Assembly: GCA_009760885.1 (NCBI GenBank)
Contig: CM019692.1
Coordinates: forward strand, 55,445,710-55,509,709
Source: Achatina immaculata
Taxonomy: Eukaryota; Mollusca; Gastropoda; Stylommatophora; Achatinidae
DNA length: 64,000 nucleotides
Reading direction: 5' to 3'
This document shows, one piece after another, positions 34,262 to 44,721 of the stretch (positions are counted from its first letter, which is position 1; the number at the start of each line of letters is the position of its first letter). The notes beneath the pieces are model-generated. The model worked only from the letters and a program-made list of their open reading frames with translations, was not told where the DNA came from and did no database searches. The position numbers were made by a program, and so were the translations under genes.

Positions 34262-34381
34262 ATGAATAATACTTCTAAGAAAAGAAAATCCTTTATTCTG
34301 AGTTGGGTTATCATCTTTCAATTATCAGCGCTGCTAGCTCCGGCCGTCATGGGCTTATTTTTTGTGACATATCACCACTAG
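34262..34381 (+). CDS. 39-residue membrane-like small ORF
   Basis: It starts MNNTSKKRKSFILSWVII, followed by a hydrophobic run (FQLSALLAPAVMGLFFV) and stop after TYHH: a basic N-terminus then one predicted membrane segment, as in a type II anchor or a first exon. There is no conserved family I can name, no clear Kozak context (TTTGCGATGA), and no supporting splice evidence. Such frames arise easily in T-rich DNA. Confidence 0.15.
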   Translation: MNNTSKKRKSFILSWVIIFQLSALLAPAVMGLFFVTYHH

Positions 34382-34614
34382 ACAGTTTCGTCTCTTAGCT
34401 TCCTCTTTGATGAGGTCAAGACATTGTGGTTCGATTATATTAAAGTGTCTAGCCAGTCTTCCCACTAACGTAGGAATATAAAATGATTTAGACGGAAGAA
34501 GTGAAAATCAGAAAAAATGTGGGCAAAATAGCGAACAAAGCAAATGCATTGTTTTCTTTTCAAGATGTCCGTACAGTTTGGCTTTATATTTTCTTTATGT
34601 GTTGTTTAACTACA

Positions 34615-34905
34615 GCGAGCTTCCTTCATCTCTTGTTAACTATCGCGAACCTCCTTTATCTCTTGTTAACTATACAGCGAACATCCTTTATCTCTTGTTA
34701 ACTACAGCGAACCTCCTTTATCTCTTGTTAACTATACAGCGAACCTCCTTCTTCTTTTGTTAACTACAGTGAACCTCCTTCTTCTCTTGTTAACTATAGC
34801 GAACATCCTTCATTTCTTGTTAAGTACAGCGAACCTCCTTTATCTCTTGTTAACTACAGCGAACCTCCTTTATCTCTTGTTAACTACAGCGAACCTCCTT
34901 GGACG
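34615..34905. repeat. 30-bp minisatellite, about 9 copies
   Basis: TATCTCTTGTTAACTACAGC plus GAACCTCCTT repeats, with 32-bp variants containing ACTATACAGC. GTTAAC sites recur in nearly every copy. Confidence 0.92.
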
Positions 34906-36099
34906 GCTTTATAAAATTTACAAATTTACAGCTGTGTCTAAACGATTTTTATTCAGTGTTTTCTTGGAAATATAAATGTGCAGATTCAGGTTTTTTTTAA
35001 TTACTGTGTAAGTTAAATATAGAATATCCTGTTAATTTCTTCGTATGTGTTAATTATAGATTTTTCTTTGTGGACTTGGAACTTTTTTTTTTTTTTAGTA
35101 ACAAAAAAGATAAATGAGAATCACAACCCGAAGTGCACATGGATACGTCATTTTGCACTCTGTCATTTAATCTAATATATTTTGTTTGAAACAACTTTTA
35201 AAAAAAACATATACAAACCACCACTCCCTTCTCCCTCTCATCTCCCCCCCCCCACCCCACACAATCACGCTGTATACCTTTACTCCTTAACTTGTACTTC
35301 GACATGTCTGTAAATGTTCATCGGAAAGAGATTCTCAAAAAACATCCGCTATATTTACTCTCCTAACGCACACGAGAACCGTTCTTATCTACTGGAGGGC
35401 GGCGGGAACAAAAGATAGAACCCCAGCGCCTTTCACTTCGGGTTTCTTATCTATTCGGTCATTCTCTACTTTGAAACCACCCCCAGAGAGTCCCCAGAAA
35501 AAAAAAAAACAAGAAATAAGGTAAATCAAGGACGACAGAAGTCACAGTTAGGTACTGGTCTTGAAATGTTTCTGAACATAGGGCCATTTGATTTTTAAGG
35601 GGGGGGGGGCCGGGGAGGGAAATCAGATAACAAAATGGATTAACTCGGCCTAGCCTCGAGAGAAATATACTGCCAAGGATACTTGATTTTAAAAAAAACT
35701 GCCATATTCAATAAAAAGTATAATAGCAAACTGCCGTAACCTATACAATAACTGCCGATACAAATCTTACTGTAGATATAGGCTCTATTCTGTAGCACAT
35801 TTTAAATTGTCTATATATGTTTTCAGGTATATTATTTTTGTCTGAGTGTAATCATTATTTCTCTTTACTCATCAGCGTGAGCCATATCCTGCCGCTCACC
35901 TTGTTTTCGGGTGTTTCATTTGAAACAAACTTATAAGGAATAAGAAAGAGTTAGATAAAAGGATATGAGCTCCGGAATGTTCAGCAGGCGCATGCGTGGA
36001 GGGTTTCATCTGAGACCGAAGTAGATCAAAGGAACCTCCTTATTCAGAATCCATCTTCACACCTCCGTAATGCTATATGTATTTCTAGCAGGTTTCTCT
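34906..36099. other. AT-rich spacer
   Basis: Homopolymer runs (T12 at 35086, C9 at 35246, A12 at 35499, G10 at 35601). No gene recognised. Confidence 0.4.
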
Positions 36100-36245
36100 G
36101 TAGGATTAGTCATACAACTGTTCATTCAATTTTCCACACAATTTTCCACTCAACTATCCATACAACTTTCTATACAACATTCTATATAACTTTCCACACA
36201 ACTTTTCATACAACTTTCCATACAATTTTTCATATAACTTTCTGC
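36100..36245. repeat. degenerate ~14-bp repeat
   Basis: ACAACTTTCCATACAACTTT-like units (variants with ATTTTCCACACAA, AACATTCTATATAAC) over 140 bp, ending near the left side of the mariner element. Confidence 0.7.
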
Positions 36246-36354
36246 CCATTACACGTGCTCAGACTCAAATATAAACATATACACGCACATCTTCGTCATT
36301 ACAGAACAAACTGAAACAAAACACAAAGCACATTAAAACGTAAAACATATACTA

Positions 36355-37616
36355 GGAGTGATTGATAAGTTCTCGGCATAGTGTACAAATACGTGAAACA
36401 TACAGTTGATATTAGGTGCATGTGTAGATCAGGTTAATGTAAGGTTAAACACAAAGTTTCAAGGAATTAACTGCAACCAATTTTTTTTTACAGGCTACTG
36501 AAGTGGTAAGGGGTGGCAACTATTAAGAAAATGGATAAAATTTCTCATCGAGCAGTCATTCGCTACCTCTGCATCAAGGGCTTATCATCGAAGAAGACCC
36601 ATGAGGATATGGTGGAGAGTGCCTCTTCTTACAACACAGTGAAGAAATGGGCAGCTCAATTCAGACACGGAAGGGAGAGTCTGGAAGATGATCCCCGTCC
36701 AGGAAGACCACCGATGAAACCACCTGCAGAATCCATGACATGATAATGGAGGATCGACGAATAACTGAGTGGTACATTGCTACTGAGCTAAGCATCTCCC
36801 AGGAACGTGTTAATGCCAATATTCACAATGATTTTCAAATGACAAAGGTCTCTGCGCGATGGGTCCCGAAACTTCTTGGAGCTGATCATAAACGACAATG
36901 TCTCTACATGTCAAGAGACAATCTTTGCCATTTTTCTGCAGATCCTGAAAAGTTTCTTTAGCAATTTGTGATAATGGATGAGACTTGGGTTCATCATTTT
37001 CAACCAGAAACCAAATAACAGTTAAAGCAATGGAAACATAATGGATCGCCACCTCCAAAGAAAGCAAGGGTGGTTCTGTCTACAGGCAAAGTGATGGCTT
37101 CCGTCTTTTAGGATTCAGAAGGTGTGGTATTGGTAGACTATCTTCAAAAGGACAGAACGGTCACCAGGGCCTATTACGCTAATCTTATGAAGCAAATGCG
37201 GGTCAAATTGAAGGAAAAGCGTCGAGGGAAACTGACGAGAGGAGACATCTTTCATCAAGACAATGCTCCAGTTCACAAGTCGGCAGTGGCAATGGCTGCC
37301 ATTCATGAATGCGGCTTCCAGCTTCTTGAACATCCTCCTTATTCCCCAGATTTGGCCCCTTCGGACTGTTACCTGTTTACCAAACTCAAAAAGGGGCTGA
37401 GTGATCGTAAATTTGCTTCAGAGATGACTTCATTCACGTTGTAGACCACTTTCTACTGGCACAAGATGCTGACTTTTACAAAGAAGGGATCCATATGCTC
37501 TATGATCGCTGGACTAAGTGCATAAACTTGCAAGGGGACTATGTTGAGAAATAACCCCAAAAGGTCGTTCACAAATAAGCCGTTGTACCTTATGCCGAGA
37601 ACTTATCAATCACCTT
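36355..37616 (+). mobile_element. mariner transposon 1 with decayed D34D transposase
   Basis: The inverted ends GTGATTGATAAGTTCTCGGC (left, about 36358, and right on the other strand, about 37613) bound a 1.26-kb element. The frame starts near 36531: MDKISHRAVIRYLCIKGL, the HTH and KKWAAQFRHGRESLEDDP linker, then a frameshift near 36717. Next comes MIMEDRRITEWYIATELSIS and the WVPKLL motif, with in-frame stops at about 36959, 37015 and 37108. The catalytic triad is intact: MDETWVHHF (D at 36977), HQDNAPVH (D at 37259), YSPDLAPSDCYLF (D at 37364), with 34 residues between the second and third. A second frameshift lies near 37425, before the ILYDRW..CINLQGDYVEK end. Deletion of a few residues after HEDMVES. 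Inactive. Confidence 0.95.
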
Positions 37617-37624
37617 TCGTAACA

Positions 37625-37915
37625 AACATAAAAACAAAACATACTCACATATAAAACACATAACAAATGTAAAGCACAAAGCAAGCTCAAACATAAAACA
37701 CAAAACACACTCAAACATAAAATTAAAAATGCACTCAAATATAAAACATAAAACACACTCTAACATACAACAGAAGATAAACTCAAACATAAAAAATACT
37801 CAAGCATAAAACACAAAGCAAACTCAAACATAAAACACAAATCATACACAAGCATAAAACAAACTCAAACATAAAATACAAATCATACTCAAGCATAAAA
37901 CAAACATAAAACACC
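37625..37915. repeat. A-rich tandem repeat, ~26 bp
   Basis: ACTCAAACATAAAACACAAA units with variable length and internal AAAACACACTC variants. The array starts within ten bases of the mariner right end. Confidence 0.82.
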
Positions 37916-38085
37916 GCTATCCTAGCGATACTATCAACTCCGAGAGAACCTACTGTTATCGATCGCCCATAAACCACATGCCAGTGTTAGCTGTAAATGT
38001 TAATCTCATACTGGAGTCCCATGACACTTTCTGGTAAGCTTTATAGCGTGTCACAATACATAAAGCGATCAATGTAGGTTTTTTA

Positions 38086-38340
38086 ATTAGTTTGGTGACT
38101 CTCTACACGCCCCTCGCAAGAGTCTCGTAGATATGTTAAATTCATCTGAAGGAAGGGAAATATTGCCGATGGATATGTCCTACTCTTGCAGATGCAGATG
38201 GAATACGATCGTTTGGGCAAGATTTTGCATTCCAAGACATTGTCACGCAACAGGTAATGGAGGCATTTGCCAAGTGGAGAGCAGGGATGATAAGCAACTA
38301 AAGGATGAACATATAATTGGAGTGCTCGGCTTAAATGTCG
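38086..38340 (-). other. 85-codon open stretch downstream of candidate exon B
   Basis: In the same minus frame as 38341-38531 the sequence stays open for 85 further codons after one TAA, ending at 38083. The other minus frame and one plus frame (ADGIRSFGQDFAFQDIVTQQ, VMEAFAKWRAGMISN) are also open here. The region is therefore stop-poor on both strands, and no single frame can be preferred. A repeat or a decayed transposon gene is as likely as a host gene. Confidence 0.25.
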
Positions 38341-38531
38341 TTAGCAATTATAGCACGTAATACTTCCAGGCAAGAGTTTCCCGGAAAATCTGTCTCTCGT
38401 GTAATGGTACACCATATCTGCTGTCCACATTGTGTTATTGTCTGCCATATATATCATGCTGTTGTGAGGGACGTAAGATATCGCTGACACTCTCAACTCT
38501 CTGGCTAGACAACGAAATGTTTTCAGGTTGG
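38341..38531 (-). CDS. candidate exon B of an unidentified minus-strand gene
   Basis: The minus strand has a pyrimidine-rich acceptor (TCATTTCTCTTGTCTCGTGATAG) before 38531. Then 62 codons follow, including NLKTFRCLARELRVSAISYV and PHNSMIYMADNNTMWTADMV, to a TAA at 38341. The first two bases (CC) complete a codon left open by candidate exon A (phase 1), giving Thr. The VSAISYVP..MIYMAD pattern faintly recalls YWTD-type beta-propeller repeats; this is a weak resemblance only. It may end at the TAA or at a weak GAA|GTATTA donor. Confidence 0.32.
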
Positions 38532-39150
38532 CTATCACGAGACAAGAGAAATGACGAATACGGTAAATCTGGCTCTGATAAATGAAAGTGCGAGATACGT
38601 AGATAGAGATGTATGGTTCACTTTCACACACATACACACACATATAAAGATAGAAAGAGTTAGGAAAGTGGAGAGAAACAAGAGCGTCAGAAAGCAAGAT
38701 GATCATATACACCTGAAGAACACCCAGCAATACAATATTTCGGCGAAAGACTTTTTTCAAGGATCGAAAGACGTTTTTCAAGAATCACATACAAAAACAA
38801 CACAACAGATAAAAATACGAAAAACATATGAAAAATATAGACTTAGCTTTTGGTTTTTTTTTTTTTGTGCTTTTCCCTTAGTAAGAAAGATGGACAGAAC
38901 ATGCTGTCAAGAGAGGACTCCTTACAATGGACATGCCACACGAAACGAAGTCTCCCACTTTTGAATAGTTTTCTTTCAATATATAGTGACGGTTTTCATG
39001 ACAGAAACACCGTTTGTTGATACTGTAATTATCAGTACTTGTATTATCAGTGTAAATAAAACGAGCCTCTGTTAATGGCTCTAAGAGGATTCCACAACTG
39101 AACCTTTAGAAAGTGAAGAAAATGGAACCCAGAGACGCATGAGAACTTAC

Positions 39151-39300
39151 TTTTTTGAAAGGAAGAATAACTGACACTCATGACATTGGCTGTCACGGAT
39201 AACGCAGGTATTCTTCCATCAGATGCTATAGACTTTAGGAGACCCGCAGTGTCTTTGGACCGTTTTCTCTGATGACAAAACATTGCTTCCAATGATCGAT
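39151..39300 (-). CDS. candidate exon A of an unidentified minus-strand gene
   Basis: A 150-bp open segment lies between an acceptor (AAGATCATTTTCTAG) and a consensus donor (CAAAAAA|GTAAGT) on the minus strand. It reads SLEAMFCHQRKRSKDTAGLL, KSIASDGRIPALSVTANVMS, VSYSSFQK. The phase is 2 nt at the start and 1 nt over at the end, which matches exon B 619 bp downstream. I do not recognise the protein. Alternative: chance splice consensus in unique DNA. Confidence 0.35.
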
Positions 39301-39434
39301 CTAGAAAATGATCTTGTAGGATTTGTTATTTGGGTCCCGTTCCCACAAGTAATATAACATGGACTAAATGTCTCATAATGTTCACCATAAAAGTCAATTT
39401 TACCAACATTCGTGGGACGAGAAAGATCAAATTC

Positions 39435-39648
39435 GCGCTCTCTCTCTATCTTTCTCTCTCTCTCTCTCTAGTGTCCAAATCAGCTCTCTCTCGCTCTCTC
39501 TCTATAGTGGTCAAATCCGCTCTCTCTCTCTTTATCTCTCTCTCTCTATAGTGACCAAATCAGCTCTCTCTCCCCCTCTCTCTCGCTCTCTCTATAGTGA
39601 TCAAATCTGCTCTCTCTCTCTCTTTCTCTCTCTCTTGATAGTGACCAA
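39435..39648. repeat. (CT)n-rich compound array, ~46 bp
   Basis: ATAGTGACCAAATCAGCTCT alternates with (TC)n blocks. Spacing is about 43-46 bp for the later four units. The array lies in what would be the intron upstream of candidate exon A. Confidence 0.9.
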
Positions 39649-39896
39649 TTCCCATTTTCCCTCCTGACATACTACCATTTATCTGTCGCTCCCTAAAAGC
39701 CGTCTTTTTTCTAAAATGATTAATCCTTAAATGAAAATTAACATTCAAATGAATAATTATCCCAATAAAAGTAATATTCCTCGACTTGGTTCTTCAATGA
39801 AAGTAATGTTAAAGAATTTAATTCCAGAATGCAGTTAATGATGGAATAATTTCTAACATAAAACCATCAAATTTAGTTCAGCTGGAGACCGGAGGT

Positions 39897-40361
39897 TTGC
39901 TTCATAACTCTCAGGGTGCGACTATTGCAATGACATGTAATCAGCTGATTCTGATTGCCTCTCGTCTTGCCTTGTCTTGTCTTGTCTGGTCTTGTCTTCT
40001 GTCTCCCTGGAGCTGCGAGCAGGTTTTATTTGTAGCCGACGCTGTGAAGATATTGAGGGACAGCATGGTGTCGGACTGGGAGCGAGCTATGGCTGCTATT
40101 TTTTTTCGGTCCCTGAATGGAGCTAAAGCAGGGGTTGTATTGTACTTCTTTAGCAGGCTCCACAACCCTGGAGGCTATTGCGATCCCTGCCTCTTCAGCC
40201 AGGCTAGGGCTATTACTGGGGGTACCAAACGGAGAGATGGGAGAGGGTCTTGGTCAGCTATAGTCCGCCAAACCTGGATCCAGCTTGTCAGCCATGGATC
40301 GCTGATTGCTAGATCGGACAGTCACCATCGCTCCCCCCCCCCCCACAATGTTTCTAGTTAA
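39897..40361 (+). other. GC-richer block with 154-codon frame
   Basis: The longest frame outside a tandem array: it contains VKILRDSMVSDWERAMAAIF, LNGAKAGVVLYFFSRLHNPG and GYCDPCLFSQARAITGGTKR, ending after a C12 tract. Its GC content is well above the neighbours and it has sharp edges (a CTTGT repeat near 39964 and the C-run near 40335). This fits an inserted repeat or retrocopy better than a resident gene. No known domain. The minus strand is also largely open. Confidence 0.25.
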
Positions 40362-40757
40362 ACAATATTAAAGTGCACATATATTAGCGCCAGTGTCTGA
40401 ACATTTTCTAGCCTGATTCCCTTAATATTATATCTTTTTTTTCCCCTTCACCCTGCGAAAATAATCTTGAAATTATTATCCGCTAAAAGGTCAAATCATT
40501 TCACGGCCTTCATGACAAGGGCAGACAACTCACGAATATACGTTTAACAACAGGGTTGTGTGAAAGCACACATGGATTTTATGCTGTTTCCAAAAACACT
40601 GTTATTTCACGCTAAATTTAAAAAAAGATCAAAAGCAAGATGTCTTATATACGAGGGCCAGCCGGGCCAGTACAGAAAAGAGTAACAGCAAACTGTAAAT
40701 TATATGAATAATAACATTCATCATCATAAGTAAGAATGGTATATACAGCTTATACCG

Positions 40758-40920
40758 TTATGTGTCGGGAGTAGGTGGAGCTGGCAATTTTTGTGCCAAA
40801 TGCGTGGCCTCAGAGATGTTCATGCCGTGATTCGCGAGTGTCTCTACATCACCCTCTGTCAGGTACCGAGTCATAAATGTGTGCTCCTTCGTGCTGTCAA
40901 TGGAAAGACTGCTCCTTGTT
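40758..40920 (-). CDS. candidate exon C, coding-like minus-strand segment
   Basis: On the minus strand, after an acceptor-like TTATCAG, the frame reads RSSLSIDSTKEHTFMTRYLT, EGDVETLANHGMNISEATHL, AQKLPAPPTPDT and stop at 40758. Residue usage is protein-like. It could be a terminal exon of its own gene. Alternatively it could be spliced at ACAGAGG|GTGATG, which leaves phase 1 and would join exon A in frame. No polyadenylation signal within 100 bp downstream. Not recognised. Confidence 0.3.
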
Positions 40921-41385
40921 CTGATAATACGCTGATTTTATGAACAAGGGCAAGATGTCCATCTTTCAGGAGAGGATCAAGAATACTGATCATCCTCACT
41001 TCCCCCCCCCCTCTCTCTCTCTGTCTGTCTGTCTTCTTGGTTTCTCTCCTCTCCCCTATTTGTTCTCTGTCATGGCAGTAAATCCACCGCGTTCTCTTAT
41101 ACCTCCATCCTGACGCACGCTTTCATTGTATTCTCACGGTTCAAGATTCATCGCACATAGAGCTCGCTATTACTGTTACTGCCACCTTGCCCAGTGACCA
41201 GGCGACCTGTATCTTGTGTATTAGAGACGAGAAAAACAATGACCTTCACATGATTAGGCCGGGGAAAGTGAGACTTCATTGCAGGTTTAGTTACTGGTGA
41301 AAGCCCAAGGGATCGATGGGATTGTATAAAAAGACAAAGAGTTCGATAGCGCGATTAGATTGGATTTCGTGAGCTGGTAAATTGA
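40921..41385. other. spacer
   Basis: Short (CT)n/(CTGT)n near 41008-41033. No gene seen. Confidence 0.4.
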
Positions 41386-41960
41386 AGGGAGAGTGGCAGT
41401 GATGGAGAGTGGAAAAGAGGGAGAGTGGAAGTGAGAGAGAGAATGGAAATGGGAGAGAGAGTGGGAGTAAGGGAGAGTGGAAGAGAGGGCGAGGAGAAGT
41501 GAAAGAAAGTGTGTGTGTGTCTGTGTGCGAAAGTGAGAGAGAGAGAGTAGAAGTGAGAGACAGTTGAAGTAAGAAGGTAAGGTAGAGTAGAAGTGAGCAT
41601 GAGTGAAAGTGAATGAGAGTGGGAATGAGTGAGAGTGAAGAGAAAGAGTGTGTGTGGGAGTAAGGGTGAGTGAAAGTGAGGGCGAGGAAAGTGAATGAGA
41701 TTGGGAATGAGGGAGAGTGGAAGTGAGAGTGGAAGTAAGAGTGGATTAAGAGGAAAAAAATGAGAATAAGCGAGTGGAAATGAATAAGAGTGCAAGTGAG
41801 AGAGAAAGTGAGGGAAATCGGAAGTGAGAGAGTTTGAAAGTGATCAAGAGTGCAAGTGAAAGATCTACAGAGAGAGAGAGAGAGAGTAGAGAGAGAGAGA
41901 GAGAGTGAAAGTAGGAGAGGGAGTAGAAGTAAGGGCGACATGAAGTGAATGATGGTAAGA
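41386..41960. repeat. GA-rich polypurine array
   Basis: GAGAGTGGAAGTGAGAGAGA-like units of irregular length over 570 bp, with embedded (GT)n near 41511. It is the purine-strand counterpart of the tract at 29.3-29.9 kb. Minus frames of 80-268 codons are Ser/Leu/His-rich repeats without meaning. Confidence 0.88.
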
Positions 41961-42109
41961 ATGAAAAAGAATGGAAGAAACAAAGCATTTTCATAATTTG
42001 CTGAAGGCTCTCTGATATACTCAGTTACGACAAAAAGAATGTTTAAAATATGAATGCTAAGGCACGGAAAACTAACTGGTATTGAAGCAAACATCACGAG
42101 AATTAGAAT

Positions 42110-42218
42110 ATGGGGTATAGACGAAACTTATAATATGAGGTAGAGTATACGTACACAAGACGAAGTAATAAGGTGTAGAGTATAACAAGACGGAATTTAC
42201 AATATAGGGTAGACTATA
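42110..42218. repeat. TATA/ACAAGACGAAAC array, left part
   Basis: GACGAAACTTATAATATGAG plus GTAGAGTATACGTACACAA-type units, about 45-50 bp, interrupted at 42218 by a LINE B fragment and resumed at 42640. Confidence 0.85.
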
Positions 42219-42625
42219 CATTTTACATCCTTCCCGTGCCCTTAAACGTCACGTATGGCTCGCGTGGTAGTTCGCCAAGTTTTCCTGTTTTCGGCGAACT
42301 TTTCAACCTTATCAAAGGATTTTATGCTTACTAATTTGGCCTCTCCTAACAATGCCCTCTTTAGAGTTTCACTGGTCGACTTTATTTTCTTCGGCCTGTT
42401 GTGTTCCACTTGATAGCTTGTTTTGGGATTCTCTGTTTCTTCTCATCACGTGACCGACATATGTCCACCTCCTTTTTCTGATCACCCATGAGACTGGTTG
42501 TTGATAACTCATCTGCCTTATCTCTATGTTGTTCATGAATTCGTTTCAATTTATACCGAGTATTTTCCTTAGGCATTTGTTTTCAAAAGAGTCCAATTTT
42601 GTGTCTATTTCTTTCGTTGTATATA
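42219..42625 (-). mobile_element. LINE family B ORF2 C-terminus, minus strand, inside an array
   Basis: It shows ENKCLRKILGIN-like, QQPVSWVIRKRRWTYVGHVM, then KKQRIPKQAIKWNTTGRRK, a frame break, and an LLGEAKLVSIKSFDKVEKFA-like ending near 42240. The 3' trailer (minus) ends GGATGTAAAATG. Both family B minus copies stop at the same 5' point (just past TGTCTATTTCTT), which suggests a preferred truncation site. Flanks TATACATT and ACATTATACAT may be remnants of a target duplication. Confidence 0.85.
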
Positions 42626-42639
42626 TGTATATATATATA

Positions 42640-42990
42640 TACATTATACATAGGACGAAACTTATAATATGAGGTAGAGTATACATACACAAGACGAATC
42701 TTATAATAGAGTATATACAAACAAGACGAAACTTGAGTACATAAAGAATACGAAACTTATAACAGAGTTTGTATAAACAAAACAAAAGCTTATATTACGG
42801 GATAGATTATGTATACACAAGACGAAACTTAGAATATGGGATAGAATATACATAAACAACACGAGATTTAGAATATAGATTGCAATGCAGAGAAACAATA
42901 CGAGACTTAGAATGTAGGGGTAGAATTTACATGACTAATACGAGATTCAGAATATGGAATAGAGTGTACAGGATTGAAACATTAATCTGC
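42640..42990. repeat. TATA/ACAAGACGAAAC array, right part
   Basis: About eight units of TATACATACACAAGACGAAA and CTTATAATATGAGGTAGAG type, 35-55 bp each. The first right-hand unit repeats the first left-hand unit closely. Confidence 0.87.
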
Positions 42991-43639
42991 TAAAGAGAAA
43001 ACGAATATTCAGAAAAGAACGTGTGATTAAAAAATTAATAATAGAATAATATATGAAGAAACTGAGATTTTACATAAAAAGAAGAAAAGAAAATAAGAAT
43101 TCTTTTGGACATGTCACGAGAAGATAGATCTTAGAGTCTGGAATAATCAATAATCACAGGAAACTAAAAATAATCACGGGGAAAAAAAAAAACACACACA
43201 CACACACACACATAAAGACATTCAGAGAAAAATACATCACCACGTCATCACCAAAAAAAAGAAGGGGAAAAGGAAAGAGGACGTAATAAATAAATAAGTG
43301 TAGAATGTATAAAAGAAAAGAGGATGTGCAGATGGACTGTAATCACGTTCGCAAAATATGAGTGAAAAAAAAAGCTGACAAGGTCGCTCCTAGGGACAAG
43401 CTCTCGTGTCTTGATAGTACTTGGACGAGAAGAAACCGACGTCGTTCTTGAGGAACTTGAAAAGAAGCTGTTTTCTTATACGAAAGCGGTGGAGTCATGT
43501 GCCTTTTCCTACTTGATCTGAGTCTGCTGTGAAGAAGAAGAAGCGCGCACTAGATATCAGATGGGGTCGTGTTAAGGTGATGTGTATAAACTGAAAGAAC
43601 ATAGAATCTATCGAAGGCGATGTCCCTGTTGTTGCTGTT
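42991..43639. other. A-rich spacer
   Basis: (AC)n at 43193-43211 and several A runs. No gene seen. Confidence 0.45.
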
Positions 43640-44211
43640 CTTTGAACTACGAAATAAAGGTTGTTCTTTAGCGGCCGAGGTAGTGAGGACGTTGTAGCAT
43701 AAACGTCGTATCGAACTGAGAAAAGGTTACGGTGGCTAGCATGAAGAACCCGGATTAGACCCCGGAAATAAAGCTTCTTAGCACGCTCCGCCTCCATTGA
43801 AACCAACGCAAGCCCTTTCCCGTTAACCAGGTTCAACTTGTTACTATGCCAATCAAGGGAAAGGGTGATGGCCAGCACTTCGCTCAGACATCGACACCAA
43901 GTTCTATCACAAGTGTTGCAGTTCGTCGTCAGGATTTCTGTATCAACTTGGAGTTTCTCTTGTATGGGGGTCTGGTGTCCAGCCAGGTCCTTCGCTTGAG
44001 TGAGCTGTGTAGCTGGCAGTTCTGGAGGATGTGATGTGGTATCTGTTGGTCTTTGCCGCAGGCGCATGGGTCTGTTGTGCCAATTTTCAGCTTCTGGTAT
44101 ATAAGGTATCTCAGTCCGCAATGTCCTGTTGTCACTTGGAAGATAACACTTGATCATTTCTTGAGGGTTTGTAGTATTTATCATCTTTTTTTGTTGCTCT
44201 GACAGGGTCAC
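43640..44211 (-). mobile_element. LINE family F C-terminal tail, minus strand
   Basis: One minus frame reads TTGHCGLRYLIYQKLKIGTT, DPCACGKDQQIPHHILQNC and QLHSSLKRRTWLDTRP: the GHC..H/Y..KL....C.CG...T/I..HIL..C pattern typical of the very C-terminus of several non-LTR retrotransposons. The overlapping 238-codon minus frame (43495-44211) is the same DNA shifted by one base and has no motif. Truncated upstream exactly where the 48-bp array begins. Confidence 0.8.
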
Positions 44212-44212
44212 T

Positions 44213-44570
44213 CAAGCCAGACAGGTCTGAGGTAGGGGACAGCCAAAACTCAGGTCTAACCCTGCTACTGTGCCGGACGGTTGGGGACAGCCAAAGCTCA
44301 GGTCTAACCCAGCTGCCTTCCAGAACGGTTGAGGACAGCCAAAGCTCAGGTATAACACTGCTGCCTTGTAGGACGCTTGAGGACAGTCAAAGCTCAGGTA
44401 TAACACTGCTGCCTTATAGGACGATTGGGGACAACCAAAGCTCAGGTCTAACACTATTGCCTTGCAGAACGGTTGGGGACAGCTAAAGCTCAGATTTAAC
44501 ATTGCTGCTTTGCAGGACGATTGGGGACAGCCAAAGCTCAGGTCTAACCCTGCTGCCGTGCCAAAGGCTA
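44213..44570. repeat. 48-bp minisatellite, 7 copies
   Basis: GGTTGGGGACAGCCAAAGCT plus CAGGTCTAACCCTGCTGCCT plus TGCAGGAC (48 bp). On the minus strand it lies in an open 169-codon frame (44212-44721) with the 16-residue repeat LSFGCPQPSYKAAGLD. Copies differ mostly by amino-acid-changing substitutions, so there is no sign of selection on the protein. Confidence 0.93.
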
Positions 44571-44721
44571 TGGAAGCAAACACGAAGGAAATGCGTGCTA
44601 AGGACAGATGAACTGGGCCCAGGGGGCAGACATGCCGAGAACTACAGCACAACGTAATTCCCACTCGAAAAACAATGACTGGTTCATTTACCTTAATAAC
44701 TATAACATCTGATTTGCGCAT

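Noticed and set aside
41291..42097. 268-codon minus frame
   Set aside because: Lies on the GA-rich polypurine array; Ser/Leu/His repeats only.
43495..44211. 238-codon minus frame as a host gene
   Set aside because: The frame shifted by one base shows the LINE C-terminal Cys/His motif; the long frame is its shadow.
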